DNA from: Azospirillum brasilense
GTDB taxonomy: Bacteria > Pseudomonadota > Alphaproteobacteria > Azospirillales > Azospirillaceae
Direction: 5' to 3'
NCBI RefSeq assembly: GCF_022023855.1
Contig: NZ_CP059453.1
Location: 498,001-562,000, forward strand
Length of the DNA: 64,000 bases
A model generated the notes under the pieces. The model saw only the letters and a program-made list of their open reading frames with translations. It did no database searches and was not told the DNA's origin. Numbering within the stretch: the stretch's first letter is position 1; every line of letters starts with the position of its first letter. Both the position numbers and the translations under genes were made by a program. Shown piece after piece: positions 1-10,251 of the stretch.

Positions 1-13
1 ACGTTCTTAGCCC

Positions 14-44
14 TTGACCTCAAGTTAAGTTGAGGTTTTAGAGT
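14..44 (+). promoter_or_regulatory. SoxR/MerR-type promoter
   Basis: A -35 TTGACC (14-19) and a -10-like TAGAGT (39-44) are separated by 19 bp, the over-long spacer typical of MerR-family promoters. Between them lies the near-perfect dyad CCTCAAGTTAAGTTGAGG (18-35), which differs from the classical SoxR box at one base. The promoter points right, towards the oxidoreductase starting at 146. No soxR gene is visible in the window; it may lie to the left. That the regulator is SoxR is inferred from the site alone. Confidence 0.75.
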
Positions 45-145
45 GGCCATAATGTATCTGGCATGCCAGCGATGCCCCGCTCAGCCCGGGTGTCCGAAGG
101 CAGGGCGGGGTGCAGGATGGAGCAACCACCCGGGCGGGCGAAAGA

Positions 146-1129
146 ATGACGACAACCGGTCTAAGGGAGAATGCGCAGCGGTCGCCGGCAACGACGCGGT
201 CGATGCGCGTCCATCATATGGCGCGCGTCACACCGCAAGTCCTGCTGGTGGAACTCCGCGACCCGGACGGCGAGGACCTGCCGCCCTACGAGCCGGGCGC
301 GCACATCGACGTGCATCTGCCGGACGGGGCGGTGCGCTCCTATTCGTTGTGCGGCGACCCGGCGGATCGCTCCGCCTATCGGATCGCCGTTTTGAATCTG
401 CCGGGCGGGCGGGGATCGCGCTTCATCCATGGGGAATTGCGGCTCGGCACCGCCGTCACCGTCGCTCCGCCCCGCAACAACTTCCGCTTCGACGCCGCCC
501 CGCGCTACCGGTTCATCGCCGGGGGCATCGGCATCACGCCTCTGCTGCCGATGATCCGCGAGGCGTCGCGCCGGGGAGCCGACTGGGTCCTGCATTACTG
601 CGTGCGCAGCGCGGCCGAGGCCCCGTTCCTCGCCGAGCTTCGCGAGCTGGGCAATGGCGAGGTGGTGGTCCACGCCGCGGACGAAGGCCGGCGGCTGGCG
701 GTGGCCGACCTGCTCGCGGCGACGCCCGACGATGCCCTGATCTATTGCTGCGGCCCGCAGCGCTTGATGGACGCGGTCGCAAGCGCCGCACGGCCGTCGC
801 AGGACGTGCGCTTCGAATGGTTCACGCCGCGCTCGGATGCGGGGCGTGACGCGGCACCGGATGATCGCTTCGAGGTCGTCTGCGCCCGCTCCGGCGTGAC
901 CGTCGCGGTGAAGGAGGGGGTGAGCGTGCTGGACGCGCTCGACGCCGCGGGCGTTTCCGTCGCCTCGTCGTGCGAGCAGGGCATCTGCGGCACTTGCGAG
1001 ACGGCGGTGCTGGAGGGGGAGCCCGACCATCGCGACAGCGTCCTGTCCGACGCCGAACGCGCAGCCGGAAAGACGATGATGATCTGTGTGTCGCGCGCCC
1101 GCAGCGCACGTCTGGTTCTGGATATTTGA
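146..1129 (+). CDS. PDR/VanB-type flavin and 2Fe-2S oxidoreductase
   Basis: Reductase of the phthalate dioxygenase reductase/vanillate demethylase VanB family, about 327 aa. Such proteins pass electrons from NAD(P)H through flavin to a C-terminal plant-type 2Fe-2S ferredoxin domain. An N-terminal flavin-binding barrel carries an RSYSLCGDP motif, followed by a nucleotide-binding domain with AGGIGITPLLPM. The C-terminal ferredoxin domain has the CxxxxCxxC cluster (CEQGICGTC) and a final Cys in MMICVSRA. The inner ATG at 146 is preferred to an ATG at 110, because the intervening residues do not look like the family. It sits behind a SoxR-like promoter, and a PAS protein follows after 28 bp, so the two may share a transcript. 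No oxygenase partner is adjacent; a role in redox-cycling stress is inferred. Confidence 0.87.
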   Translation: MTTTGLRENAQRSPATTRSMRVHHMARVTPQVLLVELRDPDGEDLPPYEPGAHIDVHLPDGAVRSYSLCGDPADRSAYRIAVLNLPGGRGSRFIHGELRLGTAVTVAPPRNNFRFDAAPRYRFIAGGIGITPLLPMIREASRRGADWVLHYCVRSAAEAPFLAELRELGNGEVVVHAADEGRRLAVADLLAATPDDALIYCCGPQRLMDAVASAARPSQDVRFEWFTPRSDAGRDAAPDDRFEVVCARSGVTVAVKEGVSVLDALDAAGVSVASSCEQGICGTCETAVLEGEPDHRDSVLSDAERAAGKTMMICVSRARSARLVLDI

Positions 1130-1157
1130 CCGCAACACAGGGACGAGGGGGGAACTC

Positions 1158-1583
1158 ATGACCGAGAACGATCTGCAACGGCTGGGGCTGGCGCTGCTGA
1201 ACAGCCCGGCCGAGGCCATCGCCTATTCCGACCGCGAGGGCATCATCCGCTTCTGGAACGCGGGGGCCGAGCGTGTGTTCGGCTTCACCGCCGACGAGGC
1301 GCTCGGCCAATCTCTGGACATCATCATTCCGGACCGTCAGCGCCAACGCCATTGGGACGGCTACGATCAGGTGATGAAGACGGGCGAGAGCCGTTACGGC
1401 AGCGGCGATCTGCTGTCGGTGCCGGCGACGCGCAAGGACGGAACCCGCATCTCGGTGGAGTTCACCATCGTGCCCCTGAAGGACACCGATGGGACAATGC
1501 TGGGGATGGCGGCGGTCATGCGCGACGTCTCCGCCCGGTTCGACGAGATGAAGGCCCTGCGCCGCCAAGCCGCCGGACGCTGA
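1158..1583 (+). CDS. stand-alone PAS domain protein
   Basis: A 141-aa cytosolic protein made almost wholly of one PAS fold (residues about 8-128). It has the usual signature: AYSDREGIIRFWNAGAERVFG near the N-terminus, then IIPDRQRQRHW and a closing GMAAVMRDVSARF. No kinase, cyclase or HTH output domain follows, so it must act through a partner or be a simple ligand/redox sensor. The ATG at 1158 is chosen because a GAGGGGG Shine-Dalgarno precedes it; an upstream start at 1086 would overlap the oxidoreductase. The 28-bp gap behind the SoxR-type promoter unit suggests co-expression. The cofactor cannot be told from sequence. Confidence 0.8.
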   Translation: MTENDLQRLGLALLNSPAEAIAYSDREGIIRFWNAGAERVFGFTADEALGQSLDIIIPDRQRQRHWDGYDQVMKTGESRYGSGDLLSVPATRKDGTRISVEFTIVPLKDTDGTMLGMAAVMRDVSARFDEMKALRRQAAGR

Positions 1584-1683
1584 AACGCCCGTTGCCGCCC
1601 GGGCCTCCGAAATCGGAACCCTCCCGGGCGGGGGCAGTTGAGAAGGGCTGTACCTTCAAGACATCAGCCTGAGGGAGTGCGTC

Positions 1684-1998
1684 ATGCGCAATCTGATGAT
1701 CGCGGCGTCGGCCGCGATGCTTCTGGCCGCCTGTTCGGGTATGGACGGCGGCGGAACGGGCAGCGGCGGGATGAACAGCGGCGGCTCCGGCAGCGGCCTC
1801 ACGGGTGGCGGCACGTCCGGCAGCCAGGGCGTGGACGAGCCGAACGTCAACCCGAACGCGACCAGCTCAAGCCCCAGCCCCTATAACGGGTCGAGTGTGA
1901 GTGAGCCGCAAAGCCGCACGCGGTCGCCCAACGAGTCCGGCATGGACCAGGGCATGACGCGTCAATCCCTGCCGAACCGCTCCGGCACCGGGTGGTAA
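1684..1998 (+). CDS. small Gly/Ser-rich lipoprotein
   Basis: A 104-aa protein with a lipoprotein signal peptide: a short charged N-terminus, a hydrophobic core and the lipobox LAAC, with the acylated Cys at residue 17. The mature part is low complexity, rich in Gly, Ser, Asn and Pro (residues 18-104), with no recognised domain. A GAGGGAG ribosome binding site sits about 8 bases upstream. It is probably a membrane-anchored periplasmic protein of unknown function. The neighbour at 2146 is also a tiny envelope protein, which may indicate a stress-related pair, but nothing in the sequence proves this. Confidence 0.75.
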   Translation: MRNLMIAASAAMLLAACSGMDGGGTGSGGMNSGGSGSGLTGGGTSGSQGVDEPNVNPNATSSSPSPYNGSSVSEPQSRTRSPNESGMDQGMTRQSLPNRSGTGW

Positions 1999-2145
1999 CC
2001 CGCAACGGCGCGGCCATCCCGCGGAATTCCGGACCCGAGCGAATAGGGAGAGCCTGACCGGCCTGCGCTGGAACCTGCGGCGGTCCGCGAGGTTCCTACC
2101 CTGCCGGCCGTGCCGGCTGGGTTTCAGAACGCGCAGGAGCGGTCC

Positions 2146-2319
2146 ATGCTGAAATGGGCGTTGATCTTTTTCGTGGTGTCTCTGGTCGCCGGCGCGCTCG
2201 GCTTCACCAACGTGTCATCGGCCACCGCGGGAGTCGCGAAGATCCTCTTCGGGATCGCGCTGATCATCTTCCTGGTCTTCCTAGTCCTCGCCCTGCTGGC
2301 CGGCGAGGTGATCTTCTGA
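2146..2319 (+). CDS. DUF1328/YtjA-type small membrane protein
   Basis: A 57-aa protein with two hydrophobic segments (residues about 4-22 and 29-55) separated by the polar turn FTNVSSATAGVAK. Size and pattern match the DUF1328/YtjA family of small inner-membrane proteins, whose function is unknown and which are often stress-associated. The ATG at 2146 is selected over 2110 because CAGGAGCGG, a good Shine-Dalgarno, lies just before it and the family begins with the MLKWALIF-like hydrophobic helix. Confidence 0.85.
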   Translation: MLKWALIFFVVSLVAGALGFTNVSSATAGVAKILFGIALIIFLVFLVLALLAGEVIF

Positions 2320-2338
2320 TCCGTCGGCGAAATACCGG

Positions 2339-3544
2339 TCAGCGGGAACGGAGAATGGACAGCGCGCGGGCGAAGGCCTGATCGTTGGCCGCGTTGGGGA
2401 TGCCGTTGGACGGCGGTGCGGATTGCCCCTCCTCCGCGGCCGGCTCCGCGATGGTCTCGTCGGGCTGGATGCCGATCTGGTGAATGGACTGGCCTGACGG
2501 CGTGTAGTAGCGCGCCGTGGTCAGTTTCAGCGCCCCGCTGTCGAAGGGGATGACGCTTTGGATGATCCCCTTGCCGAAGGTCGTCGTGCCGATCACCGTC
2601 GCGCGCCGGTGGTCCTTCAGCGCCCCGGTCAGGATCTCCGCCGCCGAGGCGGATTTCGCGTTGACCAGCACCACCAGCGGCAGGCCGTCCGTCTCGTCGC
2701 CGGGGGTGGCGGTGTAGGTCTTGTCCGCCCCGCGCCCGGGACCGCGGGCGGTCAGGATCGTTCCCTTGTCGAGGAAGGCGTCGGCGACGCGGACGCTCGC
2801 CTGCACCAGCCCGCCGGGATTGTCGCGCACATCGATGATGAAGCCGCCGATGTCCGGCCCGATCCGCTCGCGCAGCGAGCGAATGGCCGTGCTGACCCCG
2901 GTGGCGGTCTGGCGGTCGAAGCGGCTGATACGGATGTAGCCCACCGTCCCGACGGCGGCCAGCCGGACCGAGGGGATGCGCAGCTTGCCGCGGACCACGC
3001 TGACGTCGAAGGGGTCCGGCGTCCCGGCGCGCAGGACGGTCAGAGATACCGCCGCCCCTTCCGGCCCGCTCAGCATCTGCTTGACGGTTGCCAGCTCCGC
3101 CCCGCCCACCGGCTGCTGATCCACCGCCAGGATCACGTCGCCGGAGCGCAGCCCGGCGGCCTCCGCGGGGGATTCGGGAACGGTCTCGGCGATGCGGACG
3201 CGGGTGCCGTGGGCCTCGTAGCGGATGCCCAGCCCGGCGAAGGCGCCGTCGTTCGACGCCTGCAACTGCCGGTATTCACCGTCGTCCAGATAGGCGGAGT
3301 AGCGGTCCCGCCCGGCCATGGCCTTGATGGCGATGTCCACCAACTCGCGGTCGGTCAGCGGCTCGACATACTGGCCGCGGATGGTGCGCAGCGCCCGCAG
3401 GAAGCGGTCGACCTCCTCAGCCTCCGTGCTGTGGCCGTAGGGGGTGGAGTCGCCTGCGGCCTGCGCGCTCCGTCCGGTGGTCATGCCCCCCGGGATCGCG
3501 AGGAAGGCGCAAAGGGCGGCGGCGGTGACGAGGCGCAGCTTCAC
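2339..3544 (-). CDS. S41 family C-terminal processing protease (CtpA-like)
   Basis: Periplasmic serine protease of 401 aa. It has an N-terminal signal peptide (residues 1-30, cleavage near AQAAG), a PDZ domain at about 95-175 (GLGIRYE, SPAEAAGLRSGDVILAVD) and the S41 catalytic domain at about 195-365. The Ser-Lys dyad can be read: Ser300 in NAKSASAAE and Lys325 in TTFGKG, with the usual spacing of 25. Family members trim C-termini of exported proteins and cell-wall hydrolases. The gene ends close to the small membrane gene on the opposite strand (convergent) and is followed on its 5' side by a LysR gene in the same direction. It appears intact. Confidence 0.93.
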   Translation of the reverse strand: MKLRLVTAAALCAFLAIPGGMTTGRSAQAAGDSTPYGHSTEAEEVDRFLRALRTIRGQYVEPLTDRELVDIAIKAMAGRDRYSAYLDDGEYRQLQASNDGAFAGLGIRYEAHGTRVRIAETVPESPAEAAGLRSGDVILAVDQQPVGGAELATVKQMLSGPEGAAVSLTVLRAGTPDPFDVSVVRGKLRIPSVRLAAVGTVGYIRISRFDRQTATGVSTAIRSLRERIGPDIGGFIIDVRDNPGGLVQASVRVADAFLDKGTILTARGPGRGADKTYTATPGDETDGLPLVVLVNAKSASAAEILTGALKDHRRATVIGTTTFGKGIIQSVIPFDSGALKLTTARYYTPSGQSIHQIGIQPDETIAEPAAEEGQSAPPSNGIPNAANDQAFARALSILRSR

Positions 3545-3630
3545 GGCGGCAATCTCTCGGGATCGGAGCGGCGATGCTTCGAAATTAGCCGTGAATTGGT
3601 TTATGTACCGTTAACCATAACCGGGGCGTG

Positions 3631-4569
3631 TTAGTCTTTGCCCAGGCCGACGGTCCGCCGCCACACCGGCTCCGACAGGCGCTCGATGAGGAAGTCGGCC
3701 AGGACCCCGACCTTCGCCGGGCGTGTGCGGGCCGACGGCGTGACGAAGTAGAGCCCGCCTTTCGGCAGCGACCAGTCGGTCAGAATGGCGGTCAGCCGCC
3801 CGTCCGCCACATGCTCCGCGGCCATGAACTCCGGCAGTTCGGCGATCGCCAGACCCTCCAGCAGCATCGGCACCAGGGCATCGGCGTTGGTGACGCGTAG
3901 CGGGCCGGACGGAGTCACGCTCTCCTCCTCGCCGGCGCCGTTGGTGAAGTGCCAGATGTCCTGGCGCCGCCGGTACGCGTAGCCCAGGCAATGGTGGTCC
4001 TTCAGATCACGCGGATGCCGGGGCAGGCCGTGGCGGGCGATGTAGCCGGGAGCGGCAAGGACGACGGGAGCGATGGGGCACAGCCGCCGGACCACCAGCG
4101 AGCTGTCCGGCAGCACGGCGATCCGCAGCGCGGCGTCGAAGCCTTCGCCCACCAGATCGACGGTCGCGTCGCTCAAATGCAGGTCGATGGAAATCTCCGG
4201 ATAGAGACGGAAGAAGTCCGGCAGCAGGGGCGCCACCCAGCGCAGCCCGAACGACATCGGCACCGCCAGTCGGATCAGGCCGCGCGGGCGGCTGGACAAC
4301 TCGCGCGCCGCGTTCTCGGCCGCCTCCGCCTCGTCGTAAAGGCGCATCGCGCGCTCGGCCAGGGAATGGCCGAAATCGGTCAAGGCCAGCCGGCGCGAGG
4401 TGCGGTTGAACAGCCGTCCGCCCAACCGCTCCTCCAGCCGTCCGACCGCGCGCGACACCGTGGCGACCGACACGCCCATGGCGCGGGCCGCACCGGCGAA
4501 GGAGCGCTCCTCCACCACCTTGGCGAACATCGCCAAGCCCTCGAAATCCGGCAGCTTCGACATCGCCAT
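3631..4569 (-). CDS. LysR-family transcriptional regulator
   Basis: A 312-aa LysR protein. The winged HTH is at residues 7-66 (FAKVVEERSFAGAARAMGVSVATVSRAVGRLEERLG) and the effector-binding periplasmic-binding-like domain at about 95-300. It belongs to the group with an RPRGLIRLAVP linker, common in CrgA/DsdC-like regulators. It is divergent from the SDR gene at 4667 with a 97-bp intergenic region, the classic arrangement of a LysR regulator and its target. The inducer is unknown. Confidence 0.9.
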   Translation of the reverse strand: MAMSKLPDFEGLAMFAKVVEERSFAGAARAMGVSVATVSRAVGRLEERLGGRLFNRTSRRLALTDFGHSLAERAMRLYDEAEAAENAARELSSRPRGLIRLAVPMSFGLRWVAPLLPDFFRLYPEISIDLHLSDATVDLVGEGFDAALRIAVLPDSSLVVRRLCPIAPVVLAAPGYIARHGLPRHPRDLKDHHCLGYAYRRRQDIWHFTNGAGEEESVTPSGPLRVTNADALVPMLLEGLAIAELPEFMAAEHVADGRLTAILTDWSLPKGGLYFVTPSARTRPAKVGVLADFLIERLSEPVWRRTVGLGKD

Positions 4570-4666
4570 TTCTGCAACGATGGTTTTCAGTCGTTTCTAT
4601 TTCGATGTGCTCTTGCCGTCGATAGCTTTGTCTCCAGCGAACAGCCCAGTCCCAAGGAGACTTCCG

Positions 4667-5431
4667 ATGTCACGCAAGCTCGACGGCAAGATCGCCCTCG
4701 TCACCGGCGCCACCAGCGGCATCGGCCTTGCCGCGGCCAAGCGCTTCGCCGCCGAAGGCGCCACCGTCTACCTCACCGGCCGCCGCCGATCCGAACTGGA
4801 GGCCGCGGTCGCGGCGATCCGGGACGCCGGCGGCACGGCGACGGGGGTGCAGGCCGACTCGTCCAATCTGGCCGATCTCGATCGCCTCTATGCCCGGATC
4901 CAGAGCGAGGCGGGCCGTCTCGACGTGCTGTACGCCAACGCCGGCGGCGGCGGCATGCTGCCGCTGGGCGCCATCACCGAGGAGCAGTATGAGGACACCT
5001 TCAACCGCAATGTGAAGGGTGTGCTGTTCACCGTGCAGAAGGCCCTGCCGCTGCTCGGCCGGGGCGCGTCGGTGATCCTCGCCGGGTCCACCGCCGGCAG
5101 CATGGGCACGGCGGCCTTTAGCGTCTACAGCGCCAGCAAGGCGGCAGTGCGCAACTTTGCCCGCAGCTGGATCCTGGATCTGAAGGACCGCGGTATCCGC
5201 GTCAACACGCTCAGCCCCGGTCCGATCCGCACTCCGGGTCTGGTCGAACTGGCCGGTCCGGACGCGGCGCAGCAGCAGAGCTTGGTGAATTATCTGGCGG
5301 CGCAGGTGCCGCTGGGCCGCGTCGGCGAACCCGATGAAATCGCCAGGGCCGCCGTCTTCCTGGCGTCCGACGACAGCAGCTTCGTCAACGGCGTGGAGCT
5401 GTTCGCCGACGGCGGCATGGCCCAGGTTTGA
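4667..5431 (+). CDS. short-chain dehydrogenase/reductase
   Basis: A classical SDR of 254 aa. The cofactor motif TGATSGIG is at residues 13-20, the NAG motif follows LDVLYA at about 91-93, and the catalytic Ser141, Tyr154 and Lys158 lie in AGSTAG and YSASK. The segment LTGRR after strand 2 suggests an NADP preference (inference). The ATG at 4667 has an AAGGAGA ribosome binding site; earlier in-frame starts overlap the divergent LysR gene and encode non-SDR sequence. The substrate is unknown; regulation by the divergent LysR is likely. Confidence 0.92.
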   Translation: MSRKLDGKIALVTGATSGIGLAAAKRFAAEGATVYLTGRRRSELEAAVAAIRDAGGTATGVQADSSNLADLDRLYARIQSEAGRLDVLYANAGGGGMLPLGAITEEQYEDTFNRNVKGVLFTVQKALPLLGRGASVILAGSTAGSMGTAAFSVYSASKAAVRNFARSWILDLKDRGIRVNTLSPGPIRTPGLVELAGPDAAQQQSLVNYLAAQVPLGRVGEPDEIARAAVFLASDDSSFVNGVELFADGGMAQV

Positions 5432-5497
5432 AGTCAAATCCGGGCGAGGGACCGGGGGAGCGGTTTTCGATCCCCCGCCCAACACTGGAAAGCGCCC

Positions 5498-6145
5498 TTA
5501 CGCCTGATCCAGGGTGATCCCTTCGATCAGGTCGCCCACGTCGTCGCAGCGGTCGGTGACGGCTTCCAGCAGTTCGTAGACCTCGCGGCGGCCCAGGAAG
5601 TCGATCATCTCCGGACGCTCGGCGATCAGGGACTTCATGGCGTCGCGCAGGATCTCGTCGGCCTCGTCCTCCAGGTCGGAGATCTGGCCGCAGATGTGCA
5701 GGATGCGGTCGGCGTGGACGGAGATTTTGGTCAGCAGCGGCATGACCTCGGACAGCAGAGCGGCCTGACGGCGGCCGATCGCCGCCATGCGCATCATCCG
5801 GTCGTCGAAGGTCTCGATGCCGTAGAGCGCGGCGAGGCGCGGCACCTCGTCCATCAGGTCGATGCAATCATCCAGCGCGTTGATCAGCGCTTGGATCTCC
5901 GACCGGTCGAAGGGGGTGATGAAGGCACGGTGCAGCCCGCGCCCGGCGTCCTTGGCGACCCGGTCGGCGTCCTTCTCGATCCGCTTCAGCGTCGCGGTGC
6001 GGTCGGCGCGCTCCTCCGGACCGGCCTGCATGACGGCTTCCAGGGCGGCGGAGGCGTCGACGATGTGCCGGGCCTGCTCGATGAATTGCTCAATGACCCG
6101 CTCTTCCTTGGGCATCATGGAGCGGATGGCGCGCAGCAGCAGCAT
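5498..6145 (-). CDS. DUF47/PhoU-like phosphate transport accessory protein
   Basis: A 215-aa all-helical cytosolic protein of the DUF47 (TIGR00153, PhoU-like) family. Conserved stretches include the acidic helix DDCIDLMDEVPRLAALYGI and the C-terminal EVYELLEAVTDRCDDVGDLIEGI, which in this family supply metal-binding Glu/Asp residues. DUF47 genes usually sit beside pit low-affinity phosphate permeases and modulate them. No pit gene is seen here; it would have to lie elsewhere. The gene converges with the SDR gene, and the 66-bp gap contains a weak hairpin at about 5453-5477. Confidence 0.85.
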   Translation of the reverse strand: MLLLRAIRSMMPKEERVIEQFIEQARHIVDASAALEAVMQAGPEERADRTATLKRIEKDADRVAKDAGRGLHRAFITPFDRSEIQALINALDDCIDLMDEVPRLAALYGIETFDDRMMRMAAIGRRQAALLSEVMPLLTKISVHADRILHICGQISDLEDEADEILRDAMKSLIAERPEMIDFLGRREVYELLEAVTDRCDDVGDLIEGITLDQA

Positions 6146-6224
6146 GGAAACGGTTCTCTCGGTCGGTTCTGCCGTTTCCTCTTAACGCCGGGCGTCATGA
6201 AATTGCAGTAAAAACGTCATACGG

Positions 6225-6279
6225 GCAGGACAGGGCAGACAGGCCGGGGGGAAAAATGCCCCGGCCTGCCGTGTCCTGC
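6225..6279 (-). terminator. strong hairpin after iorB-like gene
   Basis: Nested inverted repeats: an outer 8-bp arm pair GCAGGACA/TGTCCTGC (6225-6232 and 6272-6279) and an inner 10-bp pair CAGGCCGGGG/CCCCGGCCTG (6240-6249 and 6259-6268). It lies directly downstream of the molybdenum hydroxylase operon on the minus strand. There is no immediate T-run (TTTTTACTG comes about 12 bases later), so it may be a terminator or an mRNA-stabilising stem. Confidence 0.55.
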
Positions 6280-6286
6280 GCCGTCC

Positions 6287-8491
<2,205 letters not shown>

Positions 8492-8494
8492 GGC

Positions 8495-8953
8495 TCAGGC
8501 CCCCATCGCCTTGGCGGCGTCCTTGATGGCCGCGCGGATGCGCGGGTAGGTGGCACAGCGGCAGACGTTGCCGTCCATCGCCGCGTCGATGCCGTCGTCC
8601 GTGGGGTTGCGGTTGTCGGTCAGCAGCGCCACAGCGCTCATGATCTGGCCGGACTGGCAGTAGCCGCACTGCACCACGTCCAGCTTCTGCCAAGCGGCCT
8701 GGACGGCCTGGGCGACCGTGCCGGACACGCCCTCGATCGTGGTGATCTTCGTGCCGGCGGCGGATTCCGCCGGGGTCTGGCAGGCGCGGATCGGCGTGCC
8801 GTCCATATGGACGGTGCAGGCGCCGCACTGGGCGATGCCGCAGCCGAACTTGGTGCCGGTCAGGTTCAGCTCGTCCCGCAGGACCCACAGAAGCGGCATG
8901 TCGCCGGGCACGTCGACGTCCCGGTCCTGCCCGTTGATGTTCAAACGAATCAT
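8495..8953 (-). CDS. iorA: 2Fe-2S subunit of the molybdenum hydroxylase
   Basis: A 152-aa electron-transfer subunit. The N-terminal ferredoxin domain carries CGIAQCGACTVH (cluster II). The C-terminal helical domain carries QCGYCQSG and NVCRCATYPRI (cluster I). The start at 8953 (MIRLNINGQDRDVDV) is chosen because homologues begin there; the open frame runs further upstream without family similarity. It is the first gene of the iorA-iorB operon and divergent from a LysR gene (277 bp between), whose product probably controls it. No cytochrome c subunit or maturation gene (XdhC-like) is adjacent. Confidence 0.92.
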   Translation of the reverse strand: MIRLNINGQDRDVDVPGDMPLLWVLRDELNLTGTKFGCGIAQCGACTVHMDGTPIRACQTPAESAAGTKITTIEGVSGTVAQAVQAAWQKLDVVQCGYCQSGQIMSAVALLTDNRNPTDDGIDAAMDGNVCRCATYPRIRAAIKDAAKAMGA

Positions 8954-9230
8954 CGGATGATCCCTGTCTCTCGACTCTGCCTGTCGGGTATTATGGTGCG
9001 GGCCTTCGGCGGGCAATTCTTGCGTGAATCCCAGCTTCGAAAAGACCGTGTGCAGTGTGGTCCCGTTCGGCGGGTGTGGCAAACATCCCAGTGTGGGAGT
9101 TGGTCTTCCGCGGAAGCGACCGCCCTATCCGTTCGTTTGGCCCGCAAGCGTAACCACGAGCATCCTAACCGCTTCGCCGCGAGACGAATAGTCGGTACAA
9201 TCCGCTTGGGCTTATGAATTTGGTGCATGA

Positions 9231-10124
9231 ATGAACCGGAACGACCTCAGCGATCTGGCGGCCTTCGCCGTCGTGGCGGAGGAGGGGAGCTTCACGCGGG
9301 CGGCGGCCCGGCTGGGCATGTCCCAATCCGCGCTCAGCCACGCCATGAAGGCGCTGGAGGACCGGCTGGGCCTGCGCCTGCTGGCCCGGACGACCCGCAG
9401 CGTGTCCACGACGGAGGCCGGGCAGCGGCTGCTACGCACCCTGCGGCCGGCGCTGGACGACATCGCCGCCGGGCTGGCCGCGGTGGGGGAACTGCGCGAG
9501 AAGCCCGCCGGCACGCTGCGCATCACCACCGGCAAGCACGCCGCCGTCCGGGTGCTGTGGCCCGTGCTGTCGCGCTTCCTCGTCGACTATCCGGAGGTGC
9601 AGGTGGAGCTGTCCATTGACAGCAGCCTGACCGACATCGTGGCCAGCCGCTTCGACGCCGGGGTCCGACTGGGCGAGCAACTCGAGAAGGACATGATCGC
9701 GGTGCGCATCGGCCCGGACATCCGGGCGGCCATCGTCGGCGCGCCTTCCTACTTCGCTCAGCATCCGGTGCCCTGCGCCCCGCAGGATCTGGCCGGGCAC
9801 GACTGCATCAACTACCGCTTCACCACGTCCGGCGCCGTCTATGTCTGGGAATTCGAGGAGGACGGCCATCCGGTGAACGTCCGGGTGACCGGATCGCTGG
9901 TGTCCAACGACATGGACGTCATCATGGCCGCTGTCCTGGACGGGCGGGGGCTCGCCTACATCTTCGAGGACGAAGTGGCGGAGCACGTCGCCGCCGGGCG
10001 GCTGGTCCGCGTGCTGGACGATTGGTGCACACCGTTTCCCGGCTATTACCTCTACTACCCCAGCCGCCGGCAGATCCCGCCGGCCCTGGCCGCCCTGGTC
10101 GACGCGCTGCGCTACCGACTGTAG
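9231..10124 (+). CDS. LysR-family regulator divergent from iorAB
   Basis: A 297-aa LysR regulator. The HTH is at residues 6-65 (FAVVAEEGSFTRAAARLGMSQSALSHAMKALEDRLG) and the effector domain at about 92-295 (RITTGKHAAVRVLWPVLSRFL). It is transcribed away from iorA, with a 277-bp shared upstream region that should hold both promoters and the LysR site. The position suggests it controls the molybdenum hydroxylase. The inducer is unknown. Confidence 0.92.
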   Translation: MNRNDLSDLAAFAVVAEEGSFTRAAARLGMSQSALSHAMKALEDRLGLRLLARTTRSVSTTEAGQRLLRTLRPALDDIAAGLAAVGELREKPAGTLRITTGKHAAVRVLWPVLSRFLVDYPEVQVELSIDSSLTDIVASRFDAGVRLGEQLEKDMIAVRIGPDIRAAIVGAPSYFAQHPVPCAPQDLAGHDCINYRFTTSGAVYVWEFEEDGHPVNVRVTGSLVSNDMDVIMAAVLDGRGLAYIFEDEVAEHVAAGRLVRVLDDWCTPFPGYYLYYPSRRQIPPALAALVDALRYRL

Positions 10125-10251
10125 CATCCGCGCAACTTGCACATGCCGATTCCGCGCTCCGGACGGATCCGAAAAAGGATTATTAACGTACCAAAAGATT
10201 AAGGTAATCGGATCAAGCGGCGTCGAGCCGCCGGAACGGGATGAACGCCGG

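Noticed and set aside
5453..5477. Hairpin CGGGGGA/TCCCCCG between the SDR and DUF47 genes
   Set aside because: A 7-bp stem with an 11-nt loop and no T-run on either strand is too weak to call a terminator.
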